A program made the translations under genes and the position numbers. Under the pieces are notes generated by a model. That model was given only the letters and a program-made list of their open reading frames with translations, searched no databases and was not told the DNA's origin. A stretch of DNA of 64,000 nt, from NCBI GenBank assembly GCA_031290985.1, contig JARLJW010000027.1:36176-100175 (forward strand), written 5' to 3'. The DNA is from Verrucomicrobiia bacterium (GTDB lineage: Bacteria > Verrucomicrobiota > Verrucomicrobiia > Limisphaerales > UBA11358). Position 1 is the first letter of the stretch. Every line of letters starts with the position of its first letter. Of the stretch, positions 63,898 to 64,000 are shown in pieces.

Positions 63898-63930
63898 TAG
63901 ATGTCATAACTATGAGAGTTATGACATCTA
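63898..63930. repeat. Perfect 14-bp inverted repeat
   Basis: TAGATGTCATAACT - ATGAG - AGTTATGACATCTA. AT-rich in a GC-rich region and lying over the start of a possible gene at 63912, so an operator is plausible; no U-run follows on either strand. Confidence 0.9.
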
Positions 63931-64000
63931 CGAACCGGTCCGATGCAGTTCCCGCCGTTGCTTCTTCAATGATACCCAAAGTGCCCGTCACCCTGGACAC
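63912..64000 (+). CDS. Possible start of a gene cut by the window end
   Basis: An open frame from ATG 63912 (or 63921) reads MRVMTSTNRSDAVPAVASS then MIPKVPVTLD and leaves the window. About 29 codons are visible with sensible codon use but no family signature, and no strong ribosome-binding site. A reverse-strand frame is also open here but crosses the hairpin and repeat DNA and looks worse. Confidence 0.3.
   Translation, partial: MRVMTSTNRSDAVPAVASSMIPKVPVTLD

Noticed and set aside
63770..64000. 76-codon reverse frame at the right edge
   Set aside because: Reads across the palindrome and a family D hairpin; the forward frame is slightly more convincing, though itself uncertain.

Overview
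The window reads as chromosomal DNA of a GC-rich, Gram-negative PVC-type bacterium, most likely a verrucomicrobion of the Limisphaerales/Pedosphaera kind. This is inferred from: pseudopilins with C-x-NNL-x-Q after the membrane helix; a PEP-CTERM protein; a Verrucomicrobia-style C-terminal module (VSWP...LQTNGNL...W) on an FG-GAP protein; the three-domain form of IspG; the cdsA-dxr-rseP-ispG order; and many short palindromic repeats in the spacers. No 16S or marker search was possible.

Layout. 1-12.6 kb: secreted FG-GAP protein, HAD phosphatase, a chemoreceptor with a c-type haem motif, MsrPQ periplasmic methionine sulfoxide reductase, a pilin-like fusion protein and a separate pseudopilin, signal peptidase I, and a LysR regulator followed by an alpha/beta hydrolase and a good intrinsic terminator. 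12.6-13.8 kb: a gene desert made of repeats. 13.8-19 kb: a compact type II secretion/pseudopilus operon (F-H-I-J-K order) running into a small exported protein and a zinc-ribbon/coiled-coil protein. 19-25.5 kb: TPR protein, LolA-like protein overlapping Lon, Hsp20 with a small Cys/His-rich membrane protein, thioesterase and PEP-CTERM protein. 25.5-31.3 kb: purF, deoC + aldehyde dehydrogenase (deoxyribose catabolism), a YdeI-like protein and cdsA. 31.6-45.8 kb: housekeeping block dxr, rseP, ispG, yajC, secDF, terC, recJ, ispD, ctp protease and tsaD; three of the MEP isoprenoid steps lie here. 45.8-54.2 kb: an orphan 812-aa anchored protein, HrpB helicase, TupA-like ATP-grasp protein, YkgJ-type protein, and an intact insertion sequence with terminal inverted repeats, a target duplication and an apparent -1 frameshift in the transposase. 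54.2-64 kb: a giant DUF748/AsmA-like envelope protein, GH106-like and GH35 glycosidases (convergent), a nucleotidyltransferase-like protein paired with a small basic protein, and tRNA-Glu(CTC).

The most unusual signal is the set of at least seven families of short, mostly palindromic dispersed repeats. They fill nearly every spacer. Copies of three different families also sit in frame inside conserved housekeeping genes (hrpB, recJ and tsaD), and a fourth, related element lies across the 5' end of the gspH-like gene. This resembles in principle the Rickettsia palindromic elements that add peptide to proteins. Other points of interest are the haem-motif chemoreceptor, the protein in which a pilin-like domain is fused to the C terminus of a large exported domain, and the frameshifted transposase with a nearby solo IS end.
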